DNA from: Rhodoferax sp.
Lineage (GTDB): Bacteria; Pseudomonadota; Gammaproteobacteria; Burkholderiales; Burkholderiaceae_C
DNA: 64,000 bases
NCBI GenBank assembly: GCA_003133245.1
Contig: PKWM01000021.1
Span: 62,001-126,000, forward strand
Reading direction: 5' to 3'
Position numbers and translations under genes: made by a program. The notes below the pieces were generated by a model. That model did no database searches, was not told the origin of the DNA, and saw only the letters and a list, made by a program, of their open reading frames with translations. Below are positions 31,587 to 40,774 of this stretch, in pieces (within the stretch, counting starts at the first letter, position 1; every line of letters starts with the position of its first letter).

Positions 31587-32027
31587 ATGCCAGAACGTAC
31601 CGTATTTGAATCTGTTTCGCAACGCCATGTGGTCAGCCTGGCTCCGCAAGCCAGCGTTTGGGATGCGGCGTGCATCATGACCAAAGCCAACCGCGGCAGC
31701 ATCCTCGTGATTGATGCTGCCGGTGTGGTGCAAGGGATTCTGACCGAGCGCGATCTGATGATGCGCGTGTTGGCCAGGGCGCTAGATCCCAAGACCACGC
31801 CCGTGGCAGATGTGATGACGCGCAACCCGCAAAGCGTGACGCCCGAAACCCGGGTCGCCGAAGCGGTGCTGATCATGATCGAGCGCGGCTTTCGGCATTT
31901 GCCCATCATTACTGCCAGCGGAAAAATTATGGGCATCTTCTCGGTGCGCGATGCCTTGCCGCGCGAGGTGGGTGTCGCCGTCGGCCTGGCCGAATTCAAC
32001 GACCAGGTCAATGACGTGCTGGGCTAG
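31587..32027 (+). CDS. CBS-domain pair protein
   Basis: Two CBS repeats; MPERTVFESVSQRHVVSLAPQASVWDAACIMTKANRGSILVID (start at second ATG). Confidence 0.85.
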   Translation: MPERTVFESVSQRHVVSLAPQASVWDAACIMTKANRGSILVIDAAGVVQGILTERDLMMRVLARALDPKTTPVADVMTRNPQSVTPETRVAEAVLIMIERGFRHLPIITASGKIMGIFSVRDALPREVGVAVGLAEFNDQVNDVLG

Positions 32028-32088
32028 CAACCTGTTGAACATTGAAAGCAACACGGCGGCAACCCTTTCTGACGTTATCCTGTGAACA

Positions 32089-32401
32089 ATGCCGGAAGCG
32101 CTGATTTTTTCCGATTTGGAAGGTGTCATTCGGCGCTGGAATCGGGGAGCCGAGACCGTCGGCCAGAGCCTTGATCTCATCTCGGGGTGACACGCTGCCT
32201 AGCAGGTCTTGAGCCATCAAGCGATCCTTGCACAAGAGTGGTGAGCAGATCTATGTGGACATGAGTTTTGCGATGGTCAAAGATCAGGCCGGAGAAATGC
32301 TGGGCTCCATGGCCGTTGCCCGTGACGCCACCCAGCGATTTCTGGAGGAAAAGAACCTGCGCCGCCAGTTGGCAGAATTGACTCCCAAACCAGCGCAGTA
32401 A
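32089..32401 (+). pseudogene. Degraded PAS-domain sensor protein
   Basis: Frame 1: MPEALIFSDLEGVIRRWNRGAETVGQSLDLISG*; different frame downstream: KRSLHKSGEQIYVDMSFAMVKDQAGEMLGSMAVARDATQRFLEEKNLRRQLAEL*; not in ORF list. Confidence 0.7.
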
Positions 32402-32448
32402 AGCGTCGGTTCTTGGGTGTCTTGTTCAAAGCGCTTAGTTGATCCGAT

Positions 32449-33174
32449 TCACACCGAGCAACAGTTGTCATTTTTGGCGGCATTAGGTGACTCGAACTGC
32501 GGGAAGAGCACATTATTTTCGAGGTGAATGTGGTTGATCAGGTCATCGCTGAGCTGCGCGATACCCACGTACAGGGCCTGCCAGGTGTTGCAAGCACCCG
32601 GGGGCAGCGTGCCGTCGTGGGTGAGCGCCGTCAGCCGGTCCAGTTGTTCGCCGTGGCTGGTGTGCTCGCTGCGCATCATACTGATCGGGAGCACAACCAT
32701 TGGATTGCCCCCGGCTTTGAGCATAGGGAAAAGAATTGTCTCTTCCTTTTGCATGTGGTCCAGCAGCTCACCCTCCATGGACTCCAACAATTGCGCCAGA
32801 CCCGAAGGCACCTCCGGGTTTTCGCGATGTACCAACTCGACACGGTGCGCCATTCGGATCAACTCGGGCAGTTGGGTGCGGTGCACCGCGTGGTAGCGCT
32901 CCAGGATATGGTCAATCAGCGCTGTCGGCGCTGTGCTTTGGGGCGACGCGCTGCCACGCTTCAGGTCGGCGAGTTCGTCAAGCACGGCCGCCAGGTTCAA
33001 ATTCTTCTCAAGAGCGGCCTGGCGCAGACTGATCTGGCCGCCGCAACAGAAGTCGAGCTTGAGGCGCCGAAACACCGCCGTAGCGCCCGGCAACTGCACG
33101 GCGATCTGGCCCAGTGCCTGGTCGGCGCGGTTAACGCCGGGTTCTTGTTCCATGGATTGAATTGGGGTGGTCAT
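32449..33174 (-). CDS. ytfE: RIC/YtfE-family di-iron iron-sulfur cluster repair protein
   Basis: RRLKLDFCCGGQISLRQAA; conserved His/Glu hemerythrin-like residues. Confidence 0.9.
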   Translation of the reverse strand: MTTPIQSMEQEPGVNRADQALGQIAVQLPGATAVFRRLKLDFCCGGQISLRQAALEKNLNLAAVLDELADLKRGSASPQSTAPTALIDHILERYHAVHRTQLPELIRMAHRVELVHRENPEVPSGLAQLLESMEGELLDHMQKEETILFPMLKAGGNPMVVLPISMMRSEHTSHGEQLDRLTALTHDGTLPPGACNTWQALYVGIAQLSDDLINHIHLENNVLFPQFESPNAAKNDNCCSV

Positions 33175-33184
33175 CAGGGTTTCC

Positions 33185-33199
33185 TTTAAAGATTCATAT
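33185..33199. promoter_or_regulatory. Candidate NsrR half-site TTTAAAGATTCATAT upstream of ytfE
   Basis: Near-identical to motif upstream of norB (TTTAAAAGATTCATAT on minus strand at 36223-36238). Confidence 0.45.
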
Positions 33200-33309
33200 G
33201 GTGTGAATATTTTATCCGATAAAATGCATCATCTCTTCATCTTTTAATACCCGGATTTGTTTCGGGGCTAACACCGTGCCCGGCATGAAGCTGCACCAAG
33301 GAACTATTG

Positions 33310-33774
33310 ATGAAACTCACCAGTTGGACTGACTACAGCCTGCGCGTGCTCATGTACTGCGCCGCCAGCCAGGGGCGCGAGCAGCCCGTGACCATTACCG
33401 AAATTGCCGATGCGCACGACATTTCGCGCAGCCACCTGACCAAAATCGTGGTGGCGCTGTCGGATCAAGGTCTGTTGGAAACCACACGCGGTCGCGGCGG
33501 CGGCTTGCGCCTGCTCAAGCCGGCCAAAGACATCGTGCTGGGCGAGGTGGTGCGAAAGACAGAAACCGACTTCACGATGGTGGAGTGCTTTGCGCCGACC
33601 ACCGGCAGCTGCCGTCTGAGCGGGCATTGCCGCCTCATGACGGTGCTGCAAGAGGCTTTGCAGAGCTACTTGAAGGTTTTGGATGGCGTCACGCTGGCCG
33701 ATCTGGTGCCGTCGGCAGCAGCCGGACTGCCCACTTTGCCCAAACGCCGCAAGTCAGCAAAGATGGCGGTTTAA
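33310..33774 (+). CDS. nsrR: Rrf2-family NO-sensing repressor NsrR
   Basis: MKLTSWTDYSLRVLMYCA; Cys ligands VECFAPTTGSCRLSGHCRL. Confidence 0.9.
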   Translation: MKLTSWTDYSLRVLMYCAASQGREQPVTITEIADAHDISRSHLTKIVVALSDQGLLETTRGRGGGLRLLKPAKDIVLGEVVRKTETDFTMVECFAPTTGSCRLSGHCRLMTVLQEALQSYLKVLDGVTLADLVPSAAAGLPTLPKRRKSAKMAV

Positions 33775-33867
33775 AAGAATCGCCTGGGCAACCGCTGACC
33801 CAGGCAAGTGCGCGCCTACAGGGCAAGGCGCGCACTCGGTTGGTCAAGAGCCCCTAGCTCTGTTGGT

Positions 33868-36147
33868 TCACGCGGCTTTGGTTCCGGCCACCAATACCGG
33901 TGCCCGCTGCTGGCGCTTGCCAGCGACCAGCAAACGCACGGCAAACCAGGCCAGGAAAAATGTTCCCAAGGCGAATATGAGGTCGCCCGGCACCCGCAGC
34001 CACACCATGGTTTGCATGAAATGCGAGTGAATGACCTCGGGTGAACGGGCAAACCACATACCCTTGGTGATGCTGGCCCAGGCTTGGTAAATACCGGCTG
34101 GCACCAGGGAAACAAACACCATCATGGCCAGTCCAATATTGAGCGACCAGAACATCGGAGCCAGCAGCTTGTCAGACCAGGCGGCACGGCTTGAGAGACC
34201 GCGCAGACAAAACAGCAGCAAGCCGATACCCAGCATGCCATAGACACCGAACAGCGCGGCGTGGCCATGCGCAGCGGTCATGTTGAGGCCTTGCATGTAG
34301 TACAGCGCGATCGGCGTATTGATCGAGAAACCCAACAGGCCAGCGCCCACCACGTTCCAGAAACCGACCGCGATGAAACACAGAATCGACCACTTGTAGC
34401 TTTGCACCCAGGGCGCCGCCTTGGAGCGCTGGTAGTTGCGATAGGCTTCAAACCCAATCATCGCCAGCGGAACAACTTCCAGCGCCGAGAACATGGCGCC
34501 GATGGCGATCACGAAGGTGGGCGTGCCGGTGAAATACAGGTGATGCAAGGTGCCCAGAATGCCGCCGAACAAAAAGACAATGGTTTCCAGCACAATGGCA
34601 GCGTTGGCAGTGGCGGCGCGAATCAGGCCCAGACGCGTGAACAGCAGGGCAATCACAGCGGTTGCAAACACTTCAAAAAAGCCTTCCACCCACAGGTGCA
34701 CCAGCCACCAGCGCCAGTACTCGATCATCGAGTAATGCGTGTGCGGGCCCCAGGTCAGCGACGTTGCATAGAAGCCACCGATGCACAGCGCGGCCAGGAA
34801 CACCATGGCAATCAAACCGCGGCTCTCTGACGGCGTTTTCAAGGCCGGCAGCAAGCCGCGCCCCAACAACGTCACCCAGAACAGCAGACCGACAAACAAC
34901 AGCACCTGCCAGACGCGACCCATGCTGGTGTATTCCAGACCCTGATTGCCGACCCAGAAACTGAAAGTATTGCCCAGGTGCTGCAGTGAACCGAGCCAGC
35001 CAAAGGCAGTGGAGCCGACCACAATAAAGAGCAGGGCGTAGAACAGCACATCGACACCGAGTTTCTGGTACTTCGGCTCGACGCCCGAAATCGCCGGTGC
35101 GATGTACAGACCGGTGGCCAGCCACGCGGTGGCAATCCACAAAACAGCGAACTGGGTATGGATGGTGCGGCTCACCGTGTAGGGCAGGATTTGCGCCAAC
35201 GCAAAACCGTAGAAACTGCCACCTTCAACGGCGTAGTGGGCGGTAATCACACCCATGGCCACTTGGGCCAGTATCAGGCCGATCACCACATAGAAGTATT
35301 TCCGGGTCGCCTTCATCGACGGCGTCGGCTTCAGGTCAAACAGCGGATCGGCCTTGGGCGGCGTCGGGTCGCCTTCTTCCTTGGTGCTCGAGTGGTAGAG
35401 AATCATGCCTGCAATGGCGGCGATCATGAAAATAATGCTGGCAATGGACCAGATGCCGGCACCGGCAGTCGGGTTGTTGTCCACCAGCGGTTCGTGCGGC
35501 CAGTTGCTGGTGTAGCTCAGATCCGTCTCGCCCGGCCTGTCGGTGGCCGCCGACCAGGCTGACCAGAACATGAAGGCTGGCAGCGCCTGTAGATCAAGCG
35601 GGTCGGGCAAGGAACCTGCGTTCATTGCGTACTGTTCGCGCAGCTTGTTGAGCGACGGATCACGACCAAACAATCCTGTGTAGTGGCGGGCGACTTGTGC
35701 GACCGCCTCGGCGCGCTCGGGTGAAAGCGTGATGGTGCCGGTGCTGGCGTCAAACGTGTTGCGCCGCATTTCGCTCTTGAGCCGGCCATTGAGTTCGCCT
35801 TGTTGGCCGACACTGAGTTCCTCAAATGACTTGCCAAAATCGCGCTGCGACCAGATCGTGCGTAGCGCCAACGCTTCGCGATGCAGCCAGTCGGCCGACC
35901 AGTCCGGCGCCACGTAACTGCCATGACCCCAAACCGAGCCCAACTGCTGGCCGCCAGCCGAGAGCCAGGCTTCCTGACCGCGTTGGACCTGTCCTTCGGA
36001 GAACAGTACAACTCCCTTGGTGCTGATGACTTGTTTTGGAATTGGCGGCGCAGTCAGATAGATCTCTGTTCCGACCCAGCCTAAAACGGCGAAAGACAGT
36101 ACACAGATGACGGCGAGCCAGGTCCAGAGTTTGCGTGTGGCGTGCAT
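33868..36147 (-). CDS. norB: Quinol-dependent nitric oxide reductase (qNor)
   Basis: 759 aa, N-terminal extension with heme-copper oxidase-like core; GLFGRDPSLNKLREQYAMNAGSLPDP. Confidence 0.9.
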   Translation of the reverse strand: MHATRKLWTWLAVICVLSFAVLGWVGTEIYLTAPPIPKQVISTKGVVLFSEGQVQRGQEAWLSAGGQQLGSVWGHGSYVAPDWSADWLHREALALRTIWSQRDFGKSFEELSVGQQGELNGRLKSEMRRNTFDASTGTITLSPERAEAVAQVARHYTGLFGRDPSLNKLREQYAMNAGSLPDPLDLQALPAFMFWSAWSAATDRPGETDLSYTSNWPHEPLVDNNPTAGAGIWSIASIIFMIAAIAGMILYHSSTKEEGDPTPPKADPLFDLKPTPSMKATRKYFYVVIGLILAQVAMGVITAHYAVEGGSFYGFALAQILPYTVSRTIHTQFAVLWIATAWLATGLYIAPAISGVEPKYQKLGVDVLFYALLFIVVGSTAFGWLGSLQHLGNTFSFWVGNQGLEYTSMGRVWQVLLFVGLLFWVTLLGRGLLPALKTPSESRGLIAMVFLAALCIGGFYATSLTWGPHTHYSMIEYWRWWLVHLWVEGFFEVFATAVIALLFTRLGLIRAATANAAIVLETIVFLFGGILGTLHHLYFTGTPTFVIAIGAMFSALEVVPLAMIGFEAYRNYQRSKAAPWVQSYKWSILCFIAVGFWNVVGAGLLGFSINTPIALYYMQGLNMTAAHGHAALFGVYGMLGIGLLLFCLRGLSSRAAWSDKLLAPMFWSLNIGLAMMVFVSLVPAGIYQAWASITKGMWFARSPEVIHSHFMQTMVWLRVPGDLIFALGTFFLAWFAVRLLVAGKRQQRAPVLVAGTKAA

Positions 36148-36222
36148 AGCGGGATTCCTTATGAGTAGCGTTGAAAAAAAGTGGTCGTAAGTCCGAATCG
36201 AAACTTACTAATGGTGCAGTTT

Positions 36223-36246
36223 ATATGAATCTTTTAAAAGATGCAA
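36223..36246. promoter_or_regulatory. Candidate NsrR dyad ATATGAATCTTTTAAAAGATGCAAC
   Basis: Imperfect inverted repeat ATGAATCTTTT/AAAAGATGCAA (9/11 arm matches) between norB and divergent ORF 36301. Confidence 0.5.
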
Positions 36247-36300
36247 CAAAAATGAATCATTTAAAATTGCAAGATCCAAAAATCAGGTGAAAGCTATCCA

Positions 36301-36633
36301 ATGTCCGCTCGTATCAGTCTCTTCGCCATTGCAGCGCTGCTGCTGGGCGCTCATTTTTTTCGATCTGGCAATTTTTTACTGGTGGCCCTCTGTCTGGCAA
36401 CGCCGTTGCTATTCCTGTACAGGAAGCGCCGGAGCCTCATCCTGTTGCAGTTAACGGCCTACGCTGCGACCGCGAGTTGGCTGTGGACGGCGCTTCAACT
36501 CGTCGCATTGCGCCAGCAGGCTGATCGACCGTGGATCGCCGCCGCCCTCATTCTGGGTGCAGTCGCCCTGTTCACGCTGGTGGCGGGGTTCTTGATGAAC
36601 TCCCGCTGCATGCGTGAGCGCTATTCTCGTTAG
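36301..36633 (+). CDS. Hypothetical membrane protein divergent from norB
   Basis: 110 aa with about 3-4 hydrophobic segments; shares promoter region with norB. Confidence 0.55.
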   Translation: MSARISLFAIAALLLGAHFFRSGNFLLVALCLATPLLFLYRKRRSLILLQLTAYAATASWLWTALQLVALRQQADRPWIAAALILGAVALFTLVAGFLMNSRCMRERYSR

Positions 36634-37058
36634 CCACTGTCACTGCTTCTGCCATCGCTCGCGGCGCTGTGCGTAGTTGGAGTTTTTTGTTGGCGCTTGG
36701 CTGGCAGCACCGGTATGGGCCGGTGATCGGCCAGCAGGTGCAAGATGCCCAAGATGGGGTGTCTGAGCAGCATGCGTGGCCCGCCCCACCGCATCACGAT
36801 CCTTATCTTTTCACGCATCTCCGCGCTGTAGCAATGCACGACACACTTGGCGCAGTTCGGCTTAGCGTCGCCGAACACGCAGCGTTGCAGACGGCGCTGG
36901 GCATAGTCGAACAGAGCGGCGCAGTCGGCGCATAGCGGCTCTGCGCCATGGTGGTGGCGGCAGTACATACGGACCATTATTTCGATGGTTTTGAGTTCGC
37001 GCACGCGTCGGATAAAACGCTTGTCGGTGGTGAATTCAATCAGAACACGCTTATTCAC
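36630..37058 (-). CDS. Nitrous-oxide-stimulated promoter (YgbA)-family protein
   Basis: ELKTIEIMVRMYCRHHHGAEPLCADCAALFDYAQRRLQRCVFGDAKPNCAKCVVHCYSAEMREKIRIVMRWGGPRMLLRHP; GTG start overlaps SDR stop (GTGAATAA). Confidence 0.85.
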   Translation of the reverse strand: MNKRVLIEFTTDKRFIRRVRELKTIEIMVRMYCRHHHGAEPLCADCAALFDYAQRRLQRCVFGDAKPNCAKCVVHCYSAEMREKIRIVMRWGGPRMLLRHPILGILHLLADHRPIPVLPAKRQQKTPTTHSAASDGRSSDSG

Positions 37059-37806
37059 GCACGTCACCAACCGGGTTGTCACCAAAGTCCGCGCGCGCAA
37101 GGTAACTCAGCACGCGGCTGGCTGCCTCGGTCGGTGAGGCGAGCTGGCCGGTCAGCTTGAGATTGACAAAGTTGCTTTTATCCGGAAATGCTGCTGCATC
37201 AGTGTCGCGTAATTGGCTTTGCATGCCGGTATCAATCACGCCGGGTGCCAGCGAGCAGACCGCGGCACCGTGCGGTTTGAGGGCCTCGTCTAGCGCCAGA
37301 CAGCGCGTGAAGTGGTCCAGGCCCGCCTTGGCGGCGCAATAAGCCGCCTGCGACGCCATCGCGCGTCGGCCCAGGCCGGACGATATGTTGAGCACTTTGC
37401 GCGGTATAGCCAAGCGGTCGGTCGCCCGTAAAAAAGCCGCCGTCAGTAACAAAGGGGCTTCCAGACCGACTCGCAGCGCACGGGCCAGATCGTGCGGATC
37501 GGAGTCACTCAGAGGCGCAATTTGTGGCAGAACCCCGGCATTGTTGATGAGCGTGGCGCTGGCAAATGAGGTTGCCGCGCGGCTTCCCATCCATTGCGCC
37601 AGCCTGCTCGCTGCGGCGGCGCCGTCTTCAAGATCAAGTGACCATTGTTCGAGCGGGCACTTCAGCGCGTCGGCACGGGTTGCCAGCGCTTCGTTGCGAT
37701 GGCGTGAAATGCACAACAGCATGTGCTCGGCACTCAGCAACTGTTGCGCCATGGCCAAACCCATGCCGCGTGATGCGCCGGTGATGATGTAGAGATGTTG
37801 AACCAT
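37051..37806 (-). CDS. SDR-family NAD(P)-dependent oxidoreductase
   Basis: ITGASRGMGLAMAQQLL; YCAAKAGLDHF. Confidence 0.9.
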   Translation of the reverse strand: MVQHLYIITGASRGMGLAMAQQLLSAEHMLLCISRHRNEALATRADALKCPLEQWSLDLEDGAAAASRLAQWMGSRAATSFASATLINNAGVLPQIAPLSDSDPHDLARALRVGLEAPLLLTAAFLRATDRLAIPRKVLNISSGLGRRAMASQAAYCAAKAGLDHFTRCLALDEALKPHGAAVCSLAPGVIDTGMQSQLRDTDAAAFPDKSNFVNLKLTGQLASPTEAASRVLSYLARADFGDNPVGDVRE

Positions 37807-37912
37807 GCTAAACCCCTGCTTCTTGGTGGCCCATTATGGACGGCGCGCCTCAACCCTTAAGATGTGAGCGGCACTTCAGTTACAAATTCTTCTTGTTTAC
37901 TATTTCGTCATC

Positions 37913-39118
37913 ATGAAACCTGACTCTTTACCCATCTTCTCTGCCGCTAAAACGGCTGCTCCTGACTTGAAGGATTGGCCATTTTTGCGTCTGGGTTTTC
38001 GGCCTTTTTATCTTGGCGGCGCGCTGCTGGCAGTACTGATCGTGCCACTGTGGCTGGCCATGTTTTTGGGTTGGCTGCAACTCACACCCACGTCGCAGCC
38101 GCTGCTGTGGCATGTTCATGAAATGCTTTTTGGTTTTGCCGTGGCGATCATTGTTGGCTTTCTGCTGACCGCTGGTGCAAATTGGACCGGTCGGGCGACG
38201 CCGCGTGGGCCAACGCTGGCGGCGTTGGCTTTGTTGTGGCTGGCCGCGCGTGTGGCTTCGCTGAGCGGGCCTTACCTGGCGTATGCGTTGCTTGACATCG
38301 CGCTGCTGCCGGTCGTGGCGGGCATTCTGGTCAACATCTTGCTGCGTTCACGCAACTACCGCAATCTGCCTTTGGCTTTGATGCTGGCCTTGCTGGCGGT
38401 TGCCAACCTGGTGTTTCATCTGGCGGTGCTGGGGGTGTTGCAAGTGTTGCCGATGACGCCCATGTACGTTGGGCTGGCGCTGATTGTGCTGGTTGAATGT
38501 GTGATGGCTGGGCGCGTGATTCCGGCTTTTACCATGGCGGTTACGCCGGGGTTGAAATTGGTCGTTACGAAGTGGCTGGAGTGGCTCACCTTGAGCGTCA
38601 CCGCGCTGGGCTTGACACTGTGGGCCTTGGCACCGCCCAGTGTGGCAGGTTTTGCTGTATTGGGAATTGCTGCTGTGCTGCAAACCAAGCGCTTGCTGGG
38701 CTGGCAGCCTGGGTTGACCCTCAAGCGTCCGATTTTGTGGATCCTGCACGCCGCTTATGCATGGATACCGGTTGGCCTGGTGTTGTTGGCACTGACGCAG
38801 ATTGGCCTGATACCGGCCTCAGCGGGAATTCACGCGTTGACGGTTGGAGCTACCGGCGGCCTCATCATCGGCATGATCACGCGCACGGCACGCGGTCACA
38901 CCGGCCGGCCTTTGGCGGTGTCGCAGGCTGAAGTGTTGGCCTACGTCCTGGTGATGAGCGCGGCGTTGCTGCGCGTGTTGTTGCCCCTGATGGCGCCCTC
39001 GCTGCTGCTGTATTTTCTCGTTGCTGCGGCGCTGGCCTGGAGCTTTGCGTTTCTGATCTACCTGTGGCTATTCACGCCCTGGTTGCTGCGCACCCGGCTG
39101 GACGGCAAGGACGGTTAA
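37913..39118 (+). CDS. nnrS: NnrS-family NO-resistance membrane protein
   Basis: LRLGFRPFYLGGALLAV, LWHVHEMLFGFAVAIIVGFLLTAGANWTGRATP, GLIIGMITRTARGHTGR. Confidence 0.92.
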   Translation: MKPDSLPIFSAAKTAAPDLKDWPFLRLGFRPFYLGGALLAVLIVPLWLAMFLGWLQLTPTSQPLLWHVHEMLFGFAVAIIVGFLLTAGANWTGRATPRGPTLAALALLWLAARVASLSGPYLAYALLDIALLPVVAGILVNILLRSRNYRNLPLALMLALLAVANLVFHLAVLGVLQVLPMTPMYVGLALIVLVECVMAGRVIPAFTMAVTPGLKLVVTKWLEWLTLSVTALGLTLWALAPPSVAGFAVLGIAAVLQTKRLLGWQPGLTLKRPILWILHAAYAWIPVGLVLLALTQIGLIPASAGIHALTVGATGGLIIGMITRTARGHTGRPLAVSQAEVLAYVLVMSAALLRVLLPLMAPSLLLYFLVAAALAWSFAFLIYLWLFTPWLLRTRLDGKDG

Positions 39119-39247
39119 TTCCATTTCTAAATCACCCCTGTCGTTGTTGTCTAGCCTTGCCCTCCGTCGATGCCGACAGGCAGCAAAGGACAAGCAATAG
39201 GACTGCCTGCGGCTCGACGCCTAGACAGGAATGATTTGGAAATGGAA
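39119..39247. mobile_element. Putative MITE-like element, copy A (TTCC...GGAA ends, TAA direct repeats)
   Basis: About 24-bp imperfect terminal inverted repeats TTCCATTTCTAAATCACCCCTGTC / GACAGGAATGATTTGGAAATGGAA; flanked by TAA at 39116-39118 and 39248-39250. Confidence 0.6.
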
Positions 39248-39271
39248 TAAGCCTGGGCAGTCGGCAAGTTA

Positions 39272-40726
39272 ATGAACTATATTTCCCGTCAACAACTGAT
39301 TCCTGCAATGAACCCTCCCACATGGCTAGCTCGCAACGTTTCCAAATTGCTACCGACGGCCGGTAAAGCCAGTACCGTTGGCGCGCTGCGTTGCACCCAG
39401 GAGCGTCTGGCGACCACTTTGAGTCGCAAAGGAGAGGCGCTGTCGCCGCGTCAACTGCGACGTGTACTGGCTGACTTGCAGGGCGTCGCGGACAGCCAGG
39501 TCAGCGAGGTTGAAGGTGGGCAGCGTGCCATGGACTTTTCCCGCTGGTATGAAGCCGCCACGTCAGCGCAGAGGTGCGATTGCTGGCTTTTAATGAGTGA
39601 GCAGTTTGCGCCTGACCTGCAAAAAATTCAGGCGGCGCGCGAACCCTATGAAGCAGCCCAGAACACGCCCGATGCGGGGCCGGCCGAGATCAGGTTGCGC
39701 CAGGCGCTGGCGTCGCCGCGCACCCGCTTGTTGCAGCGTTTTGCGGTATTCCCGCAGGGCCTGCGTTTCTTGCTCGACCTGCGCGCCCAACTGTTGCCTC
39801 ACCTGAAAACCGAAAAACGCCTGCTGGCACTCGACAGCGAGCTTGAAAGCCTGTTCTCGACCTGGTTTGACGTCGCCTTCCTGGAACTGCGCCGCATCAA
39901 CTGGGACTCGCCCGCATCCTTGATTGAGAAGCTGATCCAGTACGAGGCCGTGCACGACATTCGCGGCTGGAACGATGTTAAAAACCGGCTTGATCCGGAT
40001 CGTCGCTGTTATGGTTTTTTTCATCCGCAATTGCCCAACGAACCGCTGATCTTTGTCGAGGTGGCGCTGCTTGATGATTTGCCTCAGGCGATCTCGCCGC
40101 TGCTCGACGAAGCGGCCGCTGCCGCCGATCTTGCCAAAGCCACCACCGCCATTTTCTACTCGATTAGCAACACCCAGACCGGTCTGCGGGGGGTGAGTTT
40201 TGGCGACTCGTTGATCAAGCGCGTGGTTGAAACGCTCAAGACCGAGTTTGCGCGTTTGAAGACTTTTGCCACGCTCTCGCCGATGCCCGGTTTTCGCGCC
40301 TGGCTGGGCAAGAATGCCTCAAGCATGCTGGACAAGCTCAATGCCAAAACCCGCGTTGCGCTGGCGCGCTCGCTGGGTGTAGAGACGGTGACGGCGGCCG
40401 ACTTGCTGGCGGCGGCTGAGCAGGCACTGGCGCTCGACACCAAATCGCCGCTGCGCCGTTTCTTGATGCAATGCGCAGCCCACTATCTGAGCCGGGAACT
40501 CGCAGGTGGCAAACCCGTTGATCCGGTGACGCGTTTCCACTTGAGCAACGGCGCGCGCATTGAACGGCTGAACTGGGGTGGTGACCTGAGCGCCAAAGGC
40601 TTCAAACAGTCTTACGGGATGATGGTCAATTACCTCTACGACCTCAAACGCCTGGACAAGTACCGCGCCCAATTTTCCAAAAGCAAAATCGCGGTGTCCA
40701 GTGCGATGGCCGACCTGGAATTTTGA
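39272..40726 (+). CDS. Malonyl-CoA decarboxylase
   Basis: MCD core: LIQYEAVHDIRGWNDVKNRLDPDRRCYGFFHPQLPNEPLIFVEVAL; FYSISNTQTGLRGVSFGDSLIKRVV; alternative ATG at 39308. Confidence 0.92.
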   Translation: MNYISRQQLIPAMNPPTWLARNVSKLLPTAGKASTVGALRCTQERLATTLSRKGEALSPRQLRRVLADLQGVADSQVSEVEGGQRAMDFSRWYEAATSAQRCDCWLLMSEQFAPDLQKIQAAREPYEAAQNTPDAGPAEIRLRQALASPRTRLLQRFAVFPQGLRFLLDLRAQLLPHLKTEKRLLALDSELESLFSTWFDVAFLELRRINWDSPASLIEKLIQYEAVHDIRGWNDVKNRLDPDRRCYGFFHPQLPNEPLIFVEVALLDDLPQAISPLLDEAAAAADLAKATTAIFYSISNTQTGLRGVSFGDSLIKRVVETLKTEFARLKTFATLSPMPGFRAWLGKNASSMLDKLNAKTRVALARSLGVETVTAADLLAAAEQALALDTKSPLRRFLMQCAAHYLSRELAGGKPVDPVTRFHLSNGARIERLNWGGDLSAKGFKQSYGMMVNYLYDLKRLDKYRAQFSKSKIAVSSAMADLEF

Positions 40727-40774
40727 AACAAAGTCTCTTGGGACGCTGCGCCGGGCAGCGGTCCAAGCACCCAA

